Assembly: GCF_028710345.1 (NCBI RefSeq) | Contig: NZ_JAQTUH010000001.1 | Location: forward strand, 426,256-490,255 | Direction of reading: 5' to 3' | DNA: 64,000 nucleotides | Source of the DNA: Sulfuricurvum sp. | GTDB lineage: Bacteria > Campylobacterota > Campylobacteria > Campylobacterales > Sulfurimonadaceae | Part shown: piece after piece, positions 53,329 through 62,912 of the stretch | Layout: every line of letters begins with the position of its first letter | Position numbering within the stretch: the stretch's first letter is position 1 | The notes under the pieces: model-generated | The model's database searches: none | What the model saw: only the letters and a program-made list of their open reading frames with translations | What the model was told of the DNA's origin: nothing | Translations under genes and position numbers: made by a program

Positions 53329-54317
53329 TGGGAGAATTTACCCACCGACATTCTGCCCATTGTGAAAGCGGCGTTGTCTCTTCACTGATAACCCATGGCG
53401 GTTATCCGATTAGTGAAGTGATGGCATTTGGTATCGGAAACGGTCTTACGTTCGCCTATTTGCCGATAGTAAAAATCGATGGAATGCCTCTTATTGCCTA
53501 TCGAATGCCCCCTCGAAGTATTATTAAAACCATTACCAAACGTCTAGGGCTTGTGCTACGGATGAAAACCTATCCAAACCCGACTGTCGCACGTGATGAT
53601 TTGAGTGCGATGCTCCGTGAGGGAAAATTGGTCGGACTTCAAACTTCGGTCTATTATCTCCCCTATTTTCCTCCGGAGATGCGATTTCATTTCAATGCAC
53701 ACAACCTATTGGTCTACGGACAAGATGAAAATGGGTTCAATGTTAGTGATCCGGTATTTGAAGATCCGATGCATATAGGGTTCAATGATCTTGATAAAGC
53801 CCGTTTTGCACGAGGAGTATTTGCACCCAAGGGGGCGTGTTACACTATCGAGTCAATCCCTCATGAGATTGATTTGAAAAAAGCAATCACCAAAGCGATT
53901 AAACGAACTACCGGAATGATGCTCTATACCCCTTTTCCATGGGTGGGTATTCGGGGGATGAAGATGATGAAAAAGGCGATTTTAAAATTGCCAAATCACC
54001 CCCATAAACGGTATGCTTCCCTTTATCTAGGTCATATTATCCGTATGCAAGAGGAGATTGGTACAGGCGGTGGCGGATTTCGTCTCATGTACGCCGGATT
54101 TTTATTTGAAGCGGCGGATATTTTAGGGCGTGATGAGCTAAAAATAGCTTCAACGATGATGGGAGAATCGGGAGATGCGTGGCGTCGTTTTGCTCTAAGT
54201 GCTTCCAAAGCGTGTAAGGGTTCAGAGTACTCAGTCGAAGAGATTGCATCGAAGCTTCAAGAGGCGATTGATCTGGAAGAGAAAGTATACCGTTACCTAC
54301 GAGGGCTTAAATTATGA
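53328..54317 (+). CDS. BtrH-like acyltransferase (candidate polyene-resorcinol ester synthase)
   Basis: 329 residues. Cys12 in SAHCESGVVSSLI, His125 in FNAHNLLVYG and Asp141 in VSDPVFED form a cysteine-protease-like triad as in BtrH, which transfers an acyl chain from an ACP to an aminoglycoside amine. In a cluster with both aryl polyene and dialkylresorcinol genes, the parallel reaction would move the ACP-bound polyene to a resorcinol hydroxyl, giving the flexirubin ester. That role is my inference. Starts on the last base of the previous stop and overlaps KS 3 by ATGA. Confidence 0.8.
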   Translation: MGEFTHRHSAHCESGVVSSLITHGGYPISEVMAFGIGNGLTFAYLPIVKIDGMPLIAYRMPPRSIIKTITKRLGLVLRMKTYPNPTVARDDLSAMLREGKLVGLQTSVYYLPYFPPEMRFHFNAHNLLVYGQDENGFNVSDPVFEDPMHIGFNDLDKARFARGVFAPKGACYTIESIPHEIDLKKAITKAIKRTTGMMLYTPFPWVGIRGMKMMKKAILKLPNHPHKRYASLYLGHIIRMQEEIGTGGGGFRLMYAGFLFEAADILGRDELKIASTMMGESGDAWRRFALSASKACKGSEYSVEEIASKLQEAIDLEEKVYRYLRGLKL

Positions 54318-55426
54318 GCCATCGGGTCTATTTAAATGCTTCAAGCTGTGCGTGTGCCGCAGGGCTCACTATCGAAGAGATATTTGAGACACTCTTATCG
54401 GGACAATCGGCGATTAGTTACCAAGAGGGATACGTTGAGGGATTTTCTATGCCGTTGGGGAAAATCCCGTATGAGGGTGATTTTTTTGACTTATTGAGTG
54501 AGAATGTTAAAAATATTCTCTCTCTCGCACCGTGGTTAATCCCCGCTGAGACGATGGTGGTAGTAGGCTCTTCTGTAGGGGGAATGTGCCGTGCTGAGAA
54601 GAAATTTTTTCGCGATGGAGATTGTAAAAACATTGCTGTCGAAGAGTTTGCATTGCGCGCCATAGCCGATGAAATCGTTGGAAAATTCGGGTTTAAATCG
54701 GCGCTCTCTTTTTCAACCGCCTGTACCAGTAGCTCAGTTGCCATCGATTTCGCGTATGATCTGATTCATCGTGGGATTATGAAGAGTGTTGTGGTAATTG
54801 GGGCGGATGAACTGAGCCGTTCAGCCGTCAATGGGTTCGATTGTTTGGGGATAGCATCGCATGAGGCGACTCGCCCTTTCGATGTGGAGCGAAATGGTAT
54901 TAATGTCGCCGAAGGGATAGCGGTACTAGCCCTCTCGAGCCAAAAGAGTGAGCAGTGTGTCGAGATTTTGGGGTGTGGGTTGAGCAGTGATGCCTACAAT
55001 ATCACTCATCCCCATCCTGAGGGGGATGGGGCACGTGCCGCGATGCTTCAAGCGTTAGAAAAGGCGGGACTTGAACCTTCGATGATCGATTATATTAATG
55101 CTCACGGTACGGGAACAATCGCCAATGATGAGATCGAGAGTGCATCGATTTATGCAATCTTTGGCTCACATCCGTTTGTTGTCTCCACCAAAGCGGTGAG
55201 CGGGCATACTTTAGGAGCGTGCGGTGCTCTCGAAGCGGCAATCGGTGCGATGTCTATTCTTCGAAACATCATCCCACCCTGTGTCAATCTCCACACGCAA
55301 ATCGATTCAAGACTTAACCACCCTCTAAAACCGACCCCTGCCTCTATCAATTATGTGATGTCGAATGCTTTTGGATTCGGTGGGGGAAATGCCGTCATAG
55401 TATTAGGGAGAGTCAATGCAGATTAA
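54314..55426 (+). CDS. beta-ketoacyl-ACP synthase, catalytically complete (cluster KS 3)
   Basis: 370 residues with Cys137 (STACTSSSVAIDFAYDL), His in NAHGTGTIANDEIE and His in SGHTLGACGALEA; C-terminal FGFGGGNAVIVLG. Coupled by ATGA to the BtrH-like gene, and its 3' end overlaps the next ketosynthase-like gene by 11 bp. With that partner it makes a second KS/KS-like pair in the cluster. Confidence 0.92.
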   Translation: MSHRVYLNASSCACAAGLTIEEIFETLLSGQSAISYQEGYVEGFSMPLGKIPYEGDFFDLLSENVKNILSLAPWLIPAETMVVVGSSVGGMCRAEKKFFRDGDCKNIAVEEFALRAIADEIVGKFGFKSALSFSTACTSSSVAIDFAYDLIHRGIMKSVVVIGADELSRSAVNGFDCLGIASHEATRPFDVERNGINVAEGIAVLALSSQKSEQCVEILGCGLSSDAYNITHPHPEGDGARAAMLQALEKAGLEPSMIDYINAHGTGTIANDEIESASIYAIFGSHPFVVSTKAVSGHTLGACGALEAAIGAMSILRNIIPPCVNLHTQIDSRLNHPLKPTPASINYVMSNAFGFGGGNAVIVLGRVNAD

Positions 55427-56054
55427 TTTAGAAATACTCGGATTTGCTGTGGTAGAAGACGCTGAAAAGTGCACTGCTCTCAATGAAAAAGTGATTGTGA
55501 GCGATATGATGTTGCGCAGACGTTTAACCCGAAATGCCCGTATCTCTCTCTATTTAGCCGATCAACTCGGAGAGATGAATACTCCTATCGTTATAGGAAA
55601 TGCCTATGGCGAGGTTGCGGAGACGTTTGATATTTTAAAAGCGATTGCATCACATGAGACACTAAGCCCCACCGCATTTCAAAATTCAGTCCATAATACC
55701 CCCGCATCCTATCTCTCCATCGTCGGACAAAACAAAGGGTACGTCACCACGGTGAGTGATTTACACGAAACATCCGAAGCGCTTTTAAAAGTGGGGGCAC
55801 TCAAATCGCTCAGTGCTGGGTCGATGGTGCTGATACTCACCGATGCGATTGATTTTCCCCATATCGATGAGCTCAATCGATGCGGCATTACTCGAAAAGA
55901 GTGCGGCGTTGCACTGCATGTCCGTCATACGGAACAACCTACAACCCTTTTTCTAAGCGGCAAACAATTTGAGGGGTATTCCCCAAGTGTTTGGAAAATG
56001 TTAGAGATAGCCCAAGGGTGTCAATTAGGCTCCATTATCGGGGTTGAGATTTAA
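55416..56054 (+). CDS. ketosynthase-like protein without catalytic cysteine (possible chain-length factor 2)
   Basis: 212 residues matching only the N-terminal half of a ketosynthase: MNTPIVIGNAYGEVAETFDIL, PTAFQNSVHNTPASYLSIV and VTTVSDLHETSEALLKVGA. The nucleophile region (TVSDLHETSEA) has no cysteine, and the His motifs are missing. This is the small KS-like protein common in aryl polyene clusters, overlapping an active KS. Last gene of the cluster; its stop overlaps a convergent phosphodiesterase-like gene by 4 bp. Confidence 0.8.
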   Translation: MQINLEILGFAVVEDAEKCTALNEKVIVSDMMLRRRLTRNARISLYLADQLGEMNTPIVIGNAYGEVAETFDILKAIASHETLSPTAFQNSVHNTPASYLSIVGQNKGYVTTVSDLHETSEALLKVGALKSLSAGSMVLILTDAIDFPHIDELNRCGITRKECGVALHVRHTEQPTTLFLSGKQFEGYSPSVWKMLEIAQGCQLGSIIGVEI

Positions 56055-56827
56055 AAAAGAACCTTATCGTAATCAACGAGTACTTTTCCGCCGTTACGCA
56101 GAAGCTCCATTGTATTTAATTCATGGATGATAGTAGGGGAAAAGAGGGTTTTGAGATGGATAGCATAGACTTTAAAATCGTTGCGTGAACAGGTTTCGAG
56201 TTCGCTTTGGAGTAGGGCAGGGGTGAGATGTTTACTATCGTGTGCCAGTTTTGCAAAGCTTGAGGGGAACGATACTTCGATAACAAGGGTGTGAATATGG
56301 TGATTTTTATCCAATAATTCCCATATTTTCGAACATTTGTAAGTGTCGGCACTAAAAAGAATCCCTTGGGCATTTTTCTCGATGAGATAACCGCAACTTC
56401 CATCGGTATGGTCGGTTTTAAATGGGGTAAGGGAAACATCATCAATATAATATTTTTGATCAAGTTTTATTTCGATAAGTTCAATCGTCTTATCAGTATG
56501 CCCAATGAGGCTAATCTCTTCAAAATTGGGCCAAATACGGTGGTTAAAAATAAACTGACGTAAATCATCGAGGGTCGCTTTAAGCCCGTAAATTTTAAGA
56601 GAGATCGATTTTTGGGTGACAAAAAGATCAGCAAGAAAAGGGATATCGATGATATGATCAAGATGCGAATGGGTAAGAAAGATATGCTCGATGGTAAAAA
56701 CATCATCTCCAAAAGCATTAATAAGATTTCCTGCATCGATAACGCAGTGTTTCGAAACACGTAGACACGTAGTCCCTTGTGTAGGGGTTCGTGTCCCTCC
56801 GGTTCCTAAAAATTCGATAAAGTTCAT
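56051..56827 (-). CDS. class II cyclic-nucleotide phosphodiesterase-like MBL protein
   Basis: 258 residues from ATG 56827. A stand-alone copy of the N-terminal domain of the GAF-HD-GYP fusion at 30017-32407, close to it in sequence through the whole length: HSHLDH at 53-58, TDHTDGSCGYLIEKN, SADTYKCSKIWELL and SFPSSFAKLAHDSKHLTP. It would hydrolyse a cyclic nucleotide or related phosphodiester using two metals. Monocistronic, convergent with the end of the pigment cluster and divergent from the transglutaminase trio. Confidence 0.85.
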   Translation of the reverse strand: MNFIEFLGTGGTRTPTQGTTCLRVSKHCVIDAGNLINAFGDDVFTIEHIFLTHSHLDHIIDIPFLADLFVTQKSISLKIYGLKATLDDLRQFIFNHRIWPNFEEISLIGHTDKTIELIEIKLDQKYYIDDVSLTPFKTDHTDGSCGYLIEKNAQGILFSADTYKCSKIWELLDKNHHIHTLVIEVSFPSSFAKLAHDSKHLTPALLQSELETCSRNDFKVYAIHLKTLFSPTIIHELNTMELLRNGGKVLVDYDKVLF

Positions 56828-56977
56828 TCTTTCTCTACCCTTCATAAAATTTTATTATAATATAAAATAGATGAATTTTCACCTTAATGGTTAAATGAGT
56901 ATTAATTAAACACTAATGGTCGTTTTTTTAGTACGATCTATGTTATCCTTACTTATTAGCTTGCACAAGGAAACCCG

Positions 56978-59900
56978 ATGTCGCTCAAAGTTGTTCTCTC
57001 TCATAAAACTCATTATGCTTTTGATAAACCTATCAATCTTTCTCCCCATATAATCCGTCTTCGTCCCGCACCGCACAGTCGTACCCCGATTGAAGCTTAT
57101 TCTCTCACGATCAAACCGGATAATCATTTTATCAACTGGCAACAAGACCCTTTCGGTAACTATCTTGCTCGAATCGTTTTTCCGGAAAAGACAACTGAAC
57201 TCGCTATCAATGTGGAAGTAAAAGCGGAATTGGTGAGTATCAATCCATTTGATTTTTTCGTCGAAGAGTATGCATCTGATTTTCCGTTTAAATACAGAAA
57301 AGAGCTTAAGCAAGAGCTACAACCCTATCTTCAGATTGATGAAGATGGGAAAAAACTTAAAAGCTTTTTGTCAAAAATAGATTTAACACCGCGCCCTATT
57401 AATGATTTTTTGGTTGAACTCAATATGAAAATCAATCAGCATCTTAACTATACGGTTCGCATGGAACCGGGAGTGCAGACGTGTGCCGTGACATTGGGCA
57501 AAAAACTCGGTTCGTGTCGTGATTTCGCATGGCTTTTCGTCCAAGTCCTTCGCCATTTAGGACTTGCGGCCCGTTTTGTTTCAGGATATCTCGTACAGCT
57601 CTCTGCTGATGTGCAATCGCTTGATGGTCCAAGCGGGCCGGCAGAGGATTTCACCGATCTACACGCGTGGACGGAGGTTTATATTCCGGGTGCGGGGTGG
57701 ATCGGTTTGGATAGCACCAGCGGATTGTTCGCCGCAGAAGGGCATATTCCCCTCGCATGTACCCCAAGCCCTGAGGGGGCAGCACCTGTTGAGGGAGCTA
57801 TGGATAAATGTGAAGTGGAATTTGAATATTCCAATACCGTCACCCGTATTTTTGAATCTCCCCGTGTTACCAAACCGTATCGCACTGAACAGTGGGACGC
57901 AATCAATGCTTTAGGGTATGCGGTTGATAAAGAACTCGTGGCAAACGATGTACGTATGAGCATGGGGGGAGAACCGACGTTTGTCTCTATCGATGATATG
58001 GAATCAGAACAGTGGAATACTGAAGCAGATGGGGAGCATAAACGTGAGCGGGCAAATGTCCTCTCACGACGGTTGCTGAACAGTTTCGGAAAAGGGGGGA
58101 TGCTTCATCACGCACAAGGTAAATGGTATCCGGGTGAGCCATTGCCTCGATGGATGTCTACGATCATTTGGCGCAAAGATGGTCAGCCGATTTGGAAAAA
58201 TCCCGATTTGTTAGCAAGTTTGGATCAAAATTTTGACTATACCCCCGAAGATGGTCGCAAATTTTTAGAGACGTTATGTTTAAATCTTGGTATCAGCGAT
58301 AAAAATATCCACGATGCCTATAACGATCCCCTCGTAGCATTGCTCCAAGAGTCATTGTTACCTATCGATATTGATCCCAAAAAAGCCAACCTCAAAGACT
58401 CACTGGAACGTCGTGCATTGGCAGAATCCCTCTCCAGCGGTATTGATAAACCCGCAGGGTTCGTCCTTCCACTAAACTGGGGGATGACCCGTTGGGTAAC
58501 GTGTCGTTGGGAATTTCGCCGTCCACAGCTCTTTTTAGCCCCAGGTACTTCTCCCGTTGGATTACGCCTCCCACTCGATTCATTGGCGCATAAACCCCAT
58601 ATTGAATTAGAACAAAGTTTTGAACCCGATTTGTTCGGGGCATTTCCCTCTTTAGGTGAATATCACAGTGCCGTAAAGGTGCGTGGAGAAAAAGTGAGCA
58701 AAAAGACTAAATCCTCAACCGATTATGAAGTTTTTGTCCGTACCGCGTTGAGTATCGAGATACGGGAGAATAAACTCTTTATTTTTCTCCCTCCGATTAC
58801 CAATACCGAAGCCTTTTTGGATTTGATAGCCTCCATCGAAGAGACGGCAGAAGCACTCAATATGGCAGTCATGATTGAGGGATATGAACCACCACATGAC
58901 CTACGAATTGAAAAAATGAGAGTTACTCCCGATCCGGGAGTAATCGAGGTCAATATCCATCCAACAACGAGTTGGGAAGAACTAAGTCACGTCATCACCA
59001 CCCTCTACGAAGAGGCACATCAATCCCGTCTAGGGACACTCAAATTTATGCAAGACGGTAAACAAGGGGGGACAGGTGGTGGAAATCATGTCACTATCGG
59101 AGGACTTACCCCGAGTGATAGTCCATTGCTCCGAAACCCTGAGCTTTTGCGTTCATTGCTCACTTTTTGGCAACACCATCCAAGCCTCTCGTATCTTTTC
59201 TCTGGTGCGTTTATCGGACCTACTTCCCAAGCACCGCGTGTTGATGAGGGGAGACTTGAAAATCTGTATGAACTCGAAATCGCTTTTAACCAAATCCCTC
59301 ATGGTGAACCAATCCCGTTTTGGTTGACTGACCGACTGTTCCGTCATATGCTTACCGACTTGACGGGGAATACCCACCGCAGTGAGTTTTGTATCGATAA
59401 ACTCTACTCACCTGACTCTTCGACAGGTCGGCTAGGGATTTTAGAGTTGCGCGGATTTGAAATGCCGCCGCATGCACAGATGTCATTGGTGCAGATGTTG
59501 TTAGTTCGAACACTCGTCTCCCTTTTCTGGAAAAAACCGTACCGTCATAAATTGGTACGTTGGGGGACTCAACTGCACGATAAGTTTTTAATTGAGCATT
59601 ATGTTCGTGAAGATATTCGTGATATTGTGGAGTTTTTACGCTCAGAAGGGTACGCGTTTGAGAATGATTGGTTCGATCCATTTTTCGAATTTCGCTTTCC
59701 ACTCTATGGTATGACACAAATCGAAGGGGTTCATTGTGAACTTCGCGGTGCTATTGAGCCGTGGCATGTTTTAGGAGAGGAATCAAGTTCACAAGGGACA
59801 GCCCGTTATGTCGATTCTTCACTGGAGCGGGTACAGGTTAAAGTCTCTAATTTCGTCGATGAGCGGTATGTATTGACGTGTAATGGAGTCAAAGTTCCTT

Positions 59901-60349
59901 TGGTTAATACGGGAGTAGAAGGGGAATACGTCTCAGGGGTACGTTACCGTGCTTGGCAACCGTGGTCAGCACTCCATCCGACGATTGGGGTGGATACGCC
60001 GTTGGTATTTGATCTTGTCGATACATGGAATCGTCGCTCTGTCGGGGGCTTTACCTATTTTGTCTCCCATCCGGGGGGACGATCGTACGATACTTTCCCA
60101 GTCAATACCCTTGAAGCACAATCTCGCCGTATCAGTCGGTTTTGGGGATTTGGTCATACCCAAGGGGAGATGGAAGAGGTACATGAGCCGATTATCCGAG
60201 AACAAGAACTCTCTAAAGATGAAAAAATAGGACGAGTTGTTGAGAAACATACCGCGAAAAAAAGTTTTGCGTATCAAGAACTTCCAGGGAGCTTAGAGTA
60301 TCCGCATACATTAGATTTACGCCGTAAGTGGAGTCCTAATAAACAATGA
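56978..60349 (+). CDS. transglutaminase-DUF2126 fusion protein
   Basis: 1123 residues. Residues 1-300: a transglutaminase-like domain with its beta-rich N-terminal part, catalytic Cys180 (GSCRDFAW), His229 (DLHAWTEVY) and Asp245 (GLDSTSG). Residues 310-1100: DUF2126, with MGGEPTFVSIDDME, GGTGGGNHVTIGG, FIGPTSQAPRVDEG and ELRGFEMPPHAQ. The family is always found with a circularly permuted ATP-grasp protein and is thought to make or cut peptide or isopeptide bonds; the product is not known. An AAGGA precedes ATG 56978. The next gene overlaps by ATGA. Confidence 0.9.
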   Translation: MSLKVVLSHKTHYAFDKPINLSPHIIRLRPAPHSRTPIEAYSLTIKPDNHFINWQQDPFGNYLARIVFPEKTTELAINVEVKAELVSINPFDFFVEEYASDFPFKYRKELKQELQPYLQIDEDGKKLKSFLSKIDLTPRPINDFLVELNMKINQHLNYTVRMEPGVQTCAVTLGKKLGSCRDFAWLFVQVLRHLGLAARFVSGYLVQLSADVQSLDGPSGPAEDFTDLHAWTEVYIPGAGWIGLDSTSGLFAAEGHIPLACTPSPEGAAPVEGAMDKCEVEFEYSNTVTRIFESPRVTKPYRTEQWDAINALGYAVDKELVANDVRMSMGGEPTFVSIDDMESEQWNTEADGEHKRERANVLSRRLLNSFGKGGMLHHAQGKWYPGEPLPRWMSTIIWRKDGQPIWKNPDLLASLDQNFDYTPEDGRKFLETLCLNLGISDKNIHDAYNDPLVALLQESLLPIDIDPKKANLKDSLERRALAESLSSGIDKPAGFVLPLNWGMTRWVTCRWEFRRPQLFLAPGTSPVGLRLPLDSLAHKPHIELEQSFEPDLFGAFPSLGEYHSAVKVRGEKVSKKTKSSTDYEVFVRTALSIEIRENKLFIFLPPITNTEAFLDLIASIEETAEALNMAVMIEGYEPPHDLRIEKMRVTPDPGVIEVNIHPTTSWEELSHVITTLYEEAHQSRLGTLKFMQDGKQGGTGGGNHVTIGGLTPSDSPLLRNPELLRSLLTFWQHHPSLSYLFSGAFIGPTSQAPRVDEGRLENLYELEIAFNQIPHGEPIPFWLTDRLFRHMLTDLTGNTHRSEFCIDKLYSPDSSTGRLGILELRGFEMPPHAQMSLVQMLLVRTLVSLFWKKPYRHKLVRWGTQLHDKFLIEHYVREDIRDIVEFLRSEGYAFENDWFDPFFEFRFPLYGMTQIEGVHCELRGAIEPWHVLGEESSSQGTARYVDSSLERVQVKVSNFVDERYVLTCNGVKVPLVNTGVEGEYVSGVRYRAWQPWSALHPTIGVDTPLVFDLVDTWNRRSVGGFTYFVSHPGGRSYDTFPVNTLEAQSRRISRFWGFGHTQGEMEEVHEPIIREQELSKDEKIGRVVEKHTAKKSFAYQELPGSLEYPHTLDLRRKWSPNKQ

Positions 60350-62910
60350 TGTTTGAGAATTATAAGAGTGGATCGTATGATGAGATGTTTGATGATGAGG
60401 GTAATGTTCGAGACCACTGGAAACAGCTAGTAGCCAATCTCGAAGAGTTAGGACTCGATCAGCTTGAAACGAAACGTCAGGAGATTGATTGGCGTTTGGA
60501 AGATAATGGAGTAACCTATAATGTCTACAATGACCCTAACGGTATCTCCAGACCATGGAGTCTCGATCCTATTCCGCTTCTATTAGAGGGGAATGATTGG
60601 AAACGTATCGAAGAGGGGGTAAAACAACGCTCAACCCTCCTAAATCTCATTTTTAAAGATATCTACGGAGAACAGCGTCTTTTAAAAGAGGATATTATCC
60701 CCAGTGAGGTTATTTTTGCCCATAGCGGGTTTTTGCGTGAAGTTCATGGACTATTTAATGATATTGCCTACCCGATGATGATTCTAGCCGTTGATTTGGC
60801 GCGTGGACCTGATGGTAAAATGTGGGTGGTGAGTGACCGTACACAAGCACCTTCGGGATTGGGTTACGCGGTAGAGAATCGTTTGACGATGAACAGCGCG
60901 ATGCAGACCCTTTTTCAACACCTTTCGATTCGACGACTTCACCTCTTTTTTGATAAGTTCAAAACGATGCTCTTAGGATTAAGCAAAAGCAACTCCAATG
61001 ATCCGCTTAACGTTTTACTCTCCCCAGGTCCGCACAATGAGACCTATTTTGAACACTCCTATCTCAGCTCTTTTCTAGGACTCACCCTCGTCCAAGGTCA
61101 GGATTTGTTAGCCAAAGGGGGCGCTTTATGGCTCAAAAGTCTCAAAGGGCTCCGACGGATTGATGCGGTAGTCCGACGAGTAGATGAGAGTTATTGTGAC
61201 CCGTTGGAATTGCGCGCTGATTCGAGACTTGGTGTTTCGGGATTGGTTCAAGTGCTTCGTAAACAGGGGGTTTCTATGGCAAACCCTTTGGGTGCCGGTA
61301 TTTTGGAAAATTTAGGACTCTATCCGTTTTTACCGCGTCTTGCACACTATTATCTCAATGAAGAGTTGATTTTACCCCAAATAGCGACATGGTGGTGTGG
61401 TCAACCCAACGAGCGTGAGTACGTTTTGGAACATCTCTCCACCTTAATGATTAAAACCATCGACCGTAGTGCTTTGTATTTGGGTAAAAACCTCTCTACG
61501 GGTGAACTTGACGCGCTGAGGGCAAAAATTGAGGCAGAACCGTATCGATACGTCGGTCAAGAAGAGGTTCAATTCGCGACGGCACCGAGTTACACACAAG
61601 GGAAAATTCTCCCCCGTAAAGTGGTAATTCGATCATTCGCGATTCACTCAGATGAGAGTTATACCGTTATGCCGGGAGCTTTGGTGCGGGTTGAGAGCAG
61701 TGCAGATGCATTGGTGGTTTCAGGACAAGGTGGGGGAAGCAGTAAAGATTTATGGATTTTAAGTACGCCCGATGATTCAGAAAACAGTACATCCATGACA
61801 ATGACCCAAAAGATGGACGGAATGTTTCAAAGTATGGTTCAATTACCCTCCACACTACCTCTTAGTATGACCAATGTTTTTAAAGCCCGAGGATCATCTG
61901 AAAATTCATTAGAAAATATACCGAGTCTACGAGCCGAGAATCTGTTTTGGTTGGGGCGTTATCTAATGCGTTCCATCACCAATGCACGGATGATTCGCCT
62001 CACCCTAAAAAGTCTCGTGAATGCTACCCGTTATGATCGTCATGCAGATGAGAGGGTTCAAGAGGTATTGTGTACGACCCTTACACACTTAACAATGACC
62101 TATCCGGGATTTTTAGGGAGAGATGAGGATGAAATTCCCGATCCGTTAATAGAAATTTGGTCGGTAATGTCGGATAACGCTCGGATCGGATCATTGTCTC
62201 AGGCGTTGGGGATGCTTTTCAATGCCAGTACCAGTACAAAAAACCTTCTCCCTATCGAAGGGTGGAGAATTTTAGATCGCCTTATGCGTGAATGGAACGA
62301 TTTCACCCACCAAAAAGCCCCGACACAACGCGCTATGATTTCGGGAATCGATAAACTTTTGGTTCATTTGATGGCGTATAAAGGGTTGATTGAAGAGAGT
62401 TTGTTTGCAGAACAGGGGCTGGTACTCTACGATATCGGTGCACATTTAGAACGTTCCAACCTTTTGATTTCTAAAGCACGTGCGATGCTAACCAATGTCT
62501 ATGAACCGTTTGTGGAATACGAGATATTAGAGACCCTATTAGGAAGCAGTGAGAGCCTTAATGCTTATCGTGCCCATTACCGCGCCTCTATTAATTTAGT
62601 CCATGTCAGCGAATTTTTAGTGCTCAATATAAAATTTCCAAAATCGTTAATCAGTGAAATAAATCAACTGCTAAAAGCATTACCGAAATTGCCGAAATTT
62701 AAACATGAGATGTATCTTAGCCGTTACGAAGAGCCCCTTTTTGAAGCTTTTTCATTGTTACGTTTAGAGCGAATTGAGCATTTGTCGTTTTTGGATAAAG
62801 ATACGGTTGTCCGTGAAAATTTGGATAATCTATTGTCTTTAATCGCCGATAAATTGTTAATCGCCGCTGATGAACTTTCAAAAACCTATTTTTCCCATTA
62901 TGATGAGTAA
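60346..62910 (+). CDS. circularly permuted ATP-grasp plus alpha-E domain protein
   Basis: 854 residues. About 60-460: circularly permuted ATP-grasp amidoligase domain (IFKDIYGEQRLL, VVSDRTQAPSGLGYAVENR, ATWWCGQPNEREYVL, KTIDRS). About 540-840: alpha-E helical domain (ENLFWLGRYLMRSITNARM, HLERSNLLISKARAML). In many bacteria these two parts are separate genes; here they are one. An ATP-dependent ligase for peptide-like bonds is the accepted family prediction. Coupled to the genes on both sides. Confidence 0.9.
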   Translation: MMFENYKSGSYDEMFDDEGNVRDHWKQLVANLEELGLDQLETKRQEIDWRLEDNGVTYNVYNDPNGISRPWSLDPIPLLLEGNDWKRIEEGVKQRSTLLNLIFKDIYGEQRLLKEDIIPSEVIFAHSGFLREVHGLFNDIAYPMMILAVDLARGPDGKMWVVSDRTQAPSGLGYAVENRLTMNSAMQTLFQHLSIRRLHLFFDKFKTMLLGLSKSNSNDPLNVLLSPGPHNETYFEHSYLSSFLGLTLVQGQDLLAKGGALWLKSLKGLRRIDAVVRRVDESYCDPLELRADSRLGVSGLVQVLRKQGVSMANPLGAGILENLGLYPFLPRLAHYYLNEELILPQIATWWCGQPNEREYVLEHLSTLMIKTIDRSALYLGKNLSTGELDALRAKIEAEPYRYVGQEEVQFATAPSYTQGKILPRKVVIRSFAIHSDESYTVMPGALVRVESSADALVVSGQGGGSSKDLWILSTPDDSENSTSMTMTQKMDGMFQSMVQLPSTLPLSMTNVFKARGSSENSLENIPSLRAENLFWLGRYLMRSITNARMIRLTLKSLVNATRYDRHADERVQEVLCTTLTHLTMTYPGFLGRDEDEIPDPLIEIWSVMSDNARIGSLSQALGMLFNASTSTKNLLPIEGWRILDRLMREWNDFTHQKAPTQRAMISGIDKLLVHLMAYKGLIEESLFAEQGLVLYDIGAHLERSNLLISKARAMLTNVYEPFVEYEILETLLGSSESLNAYRAHYRASINLVHVSEFLVLNIKFPKSLISEINQLLKALPKLPKFKHEMYLSRYEEPLFEAFSLLRLERIEHLSFLDKDTVVRENLDNLLSLIADKLLIAADELSKTYFSHYDE

Positions 62911-62912
62911 CC

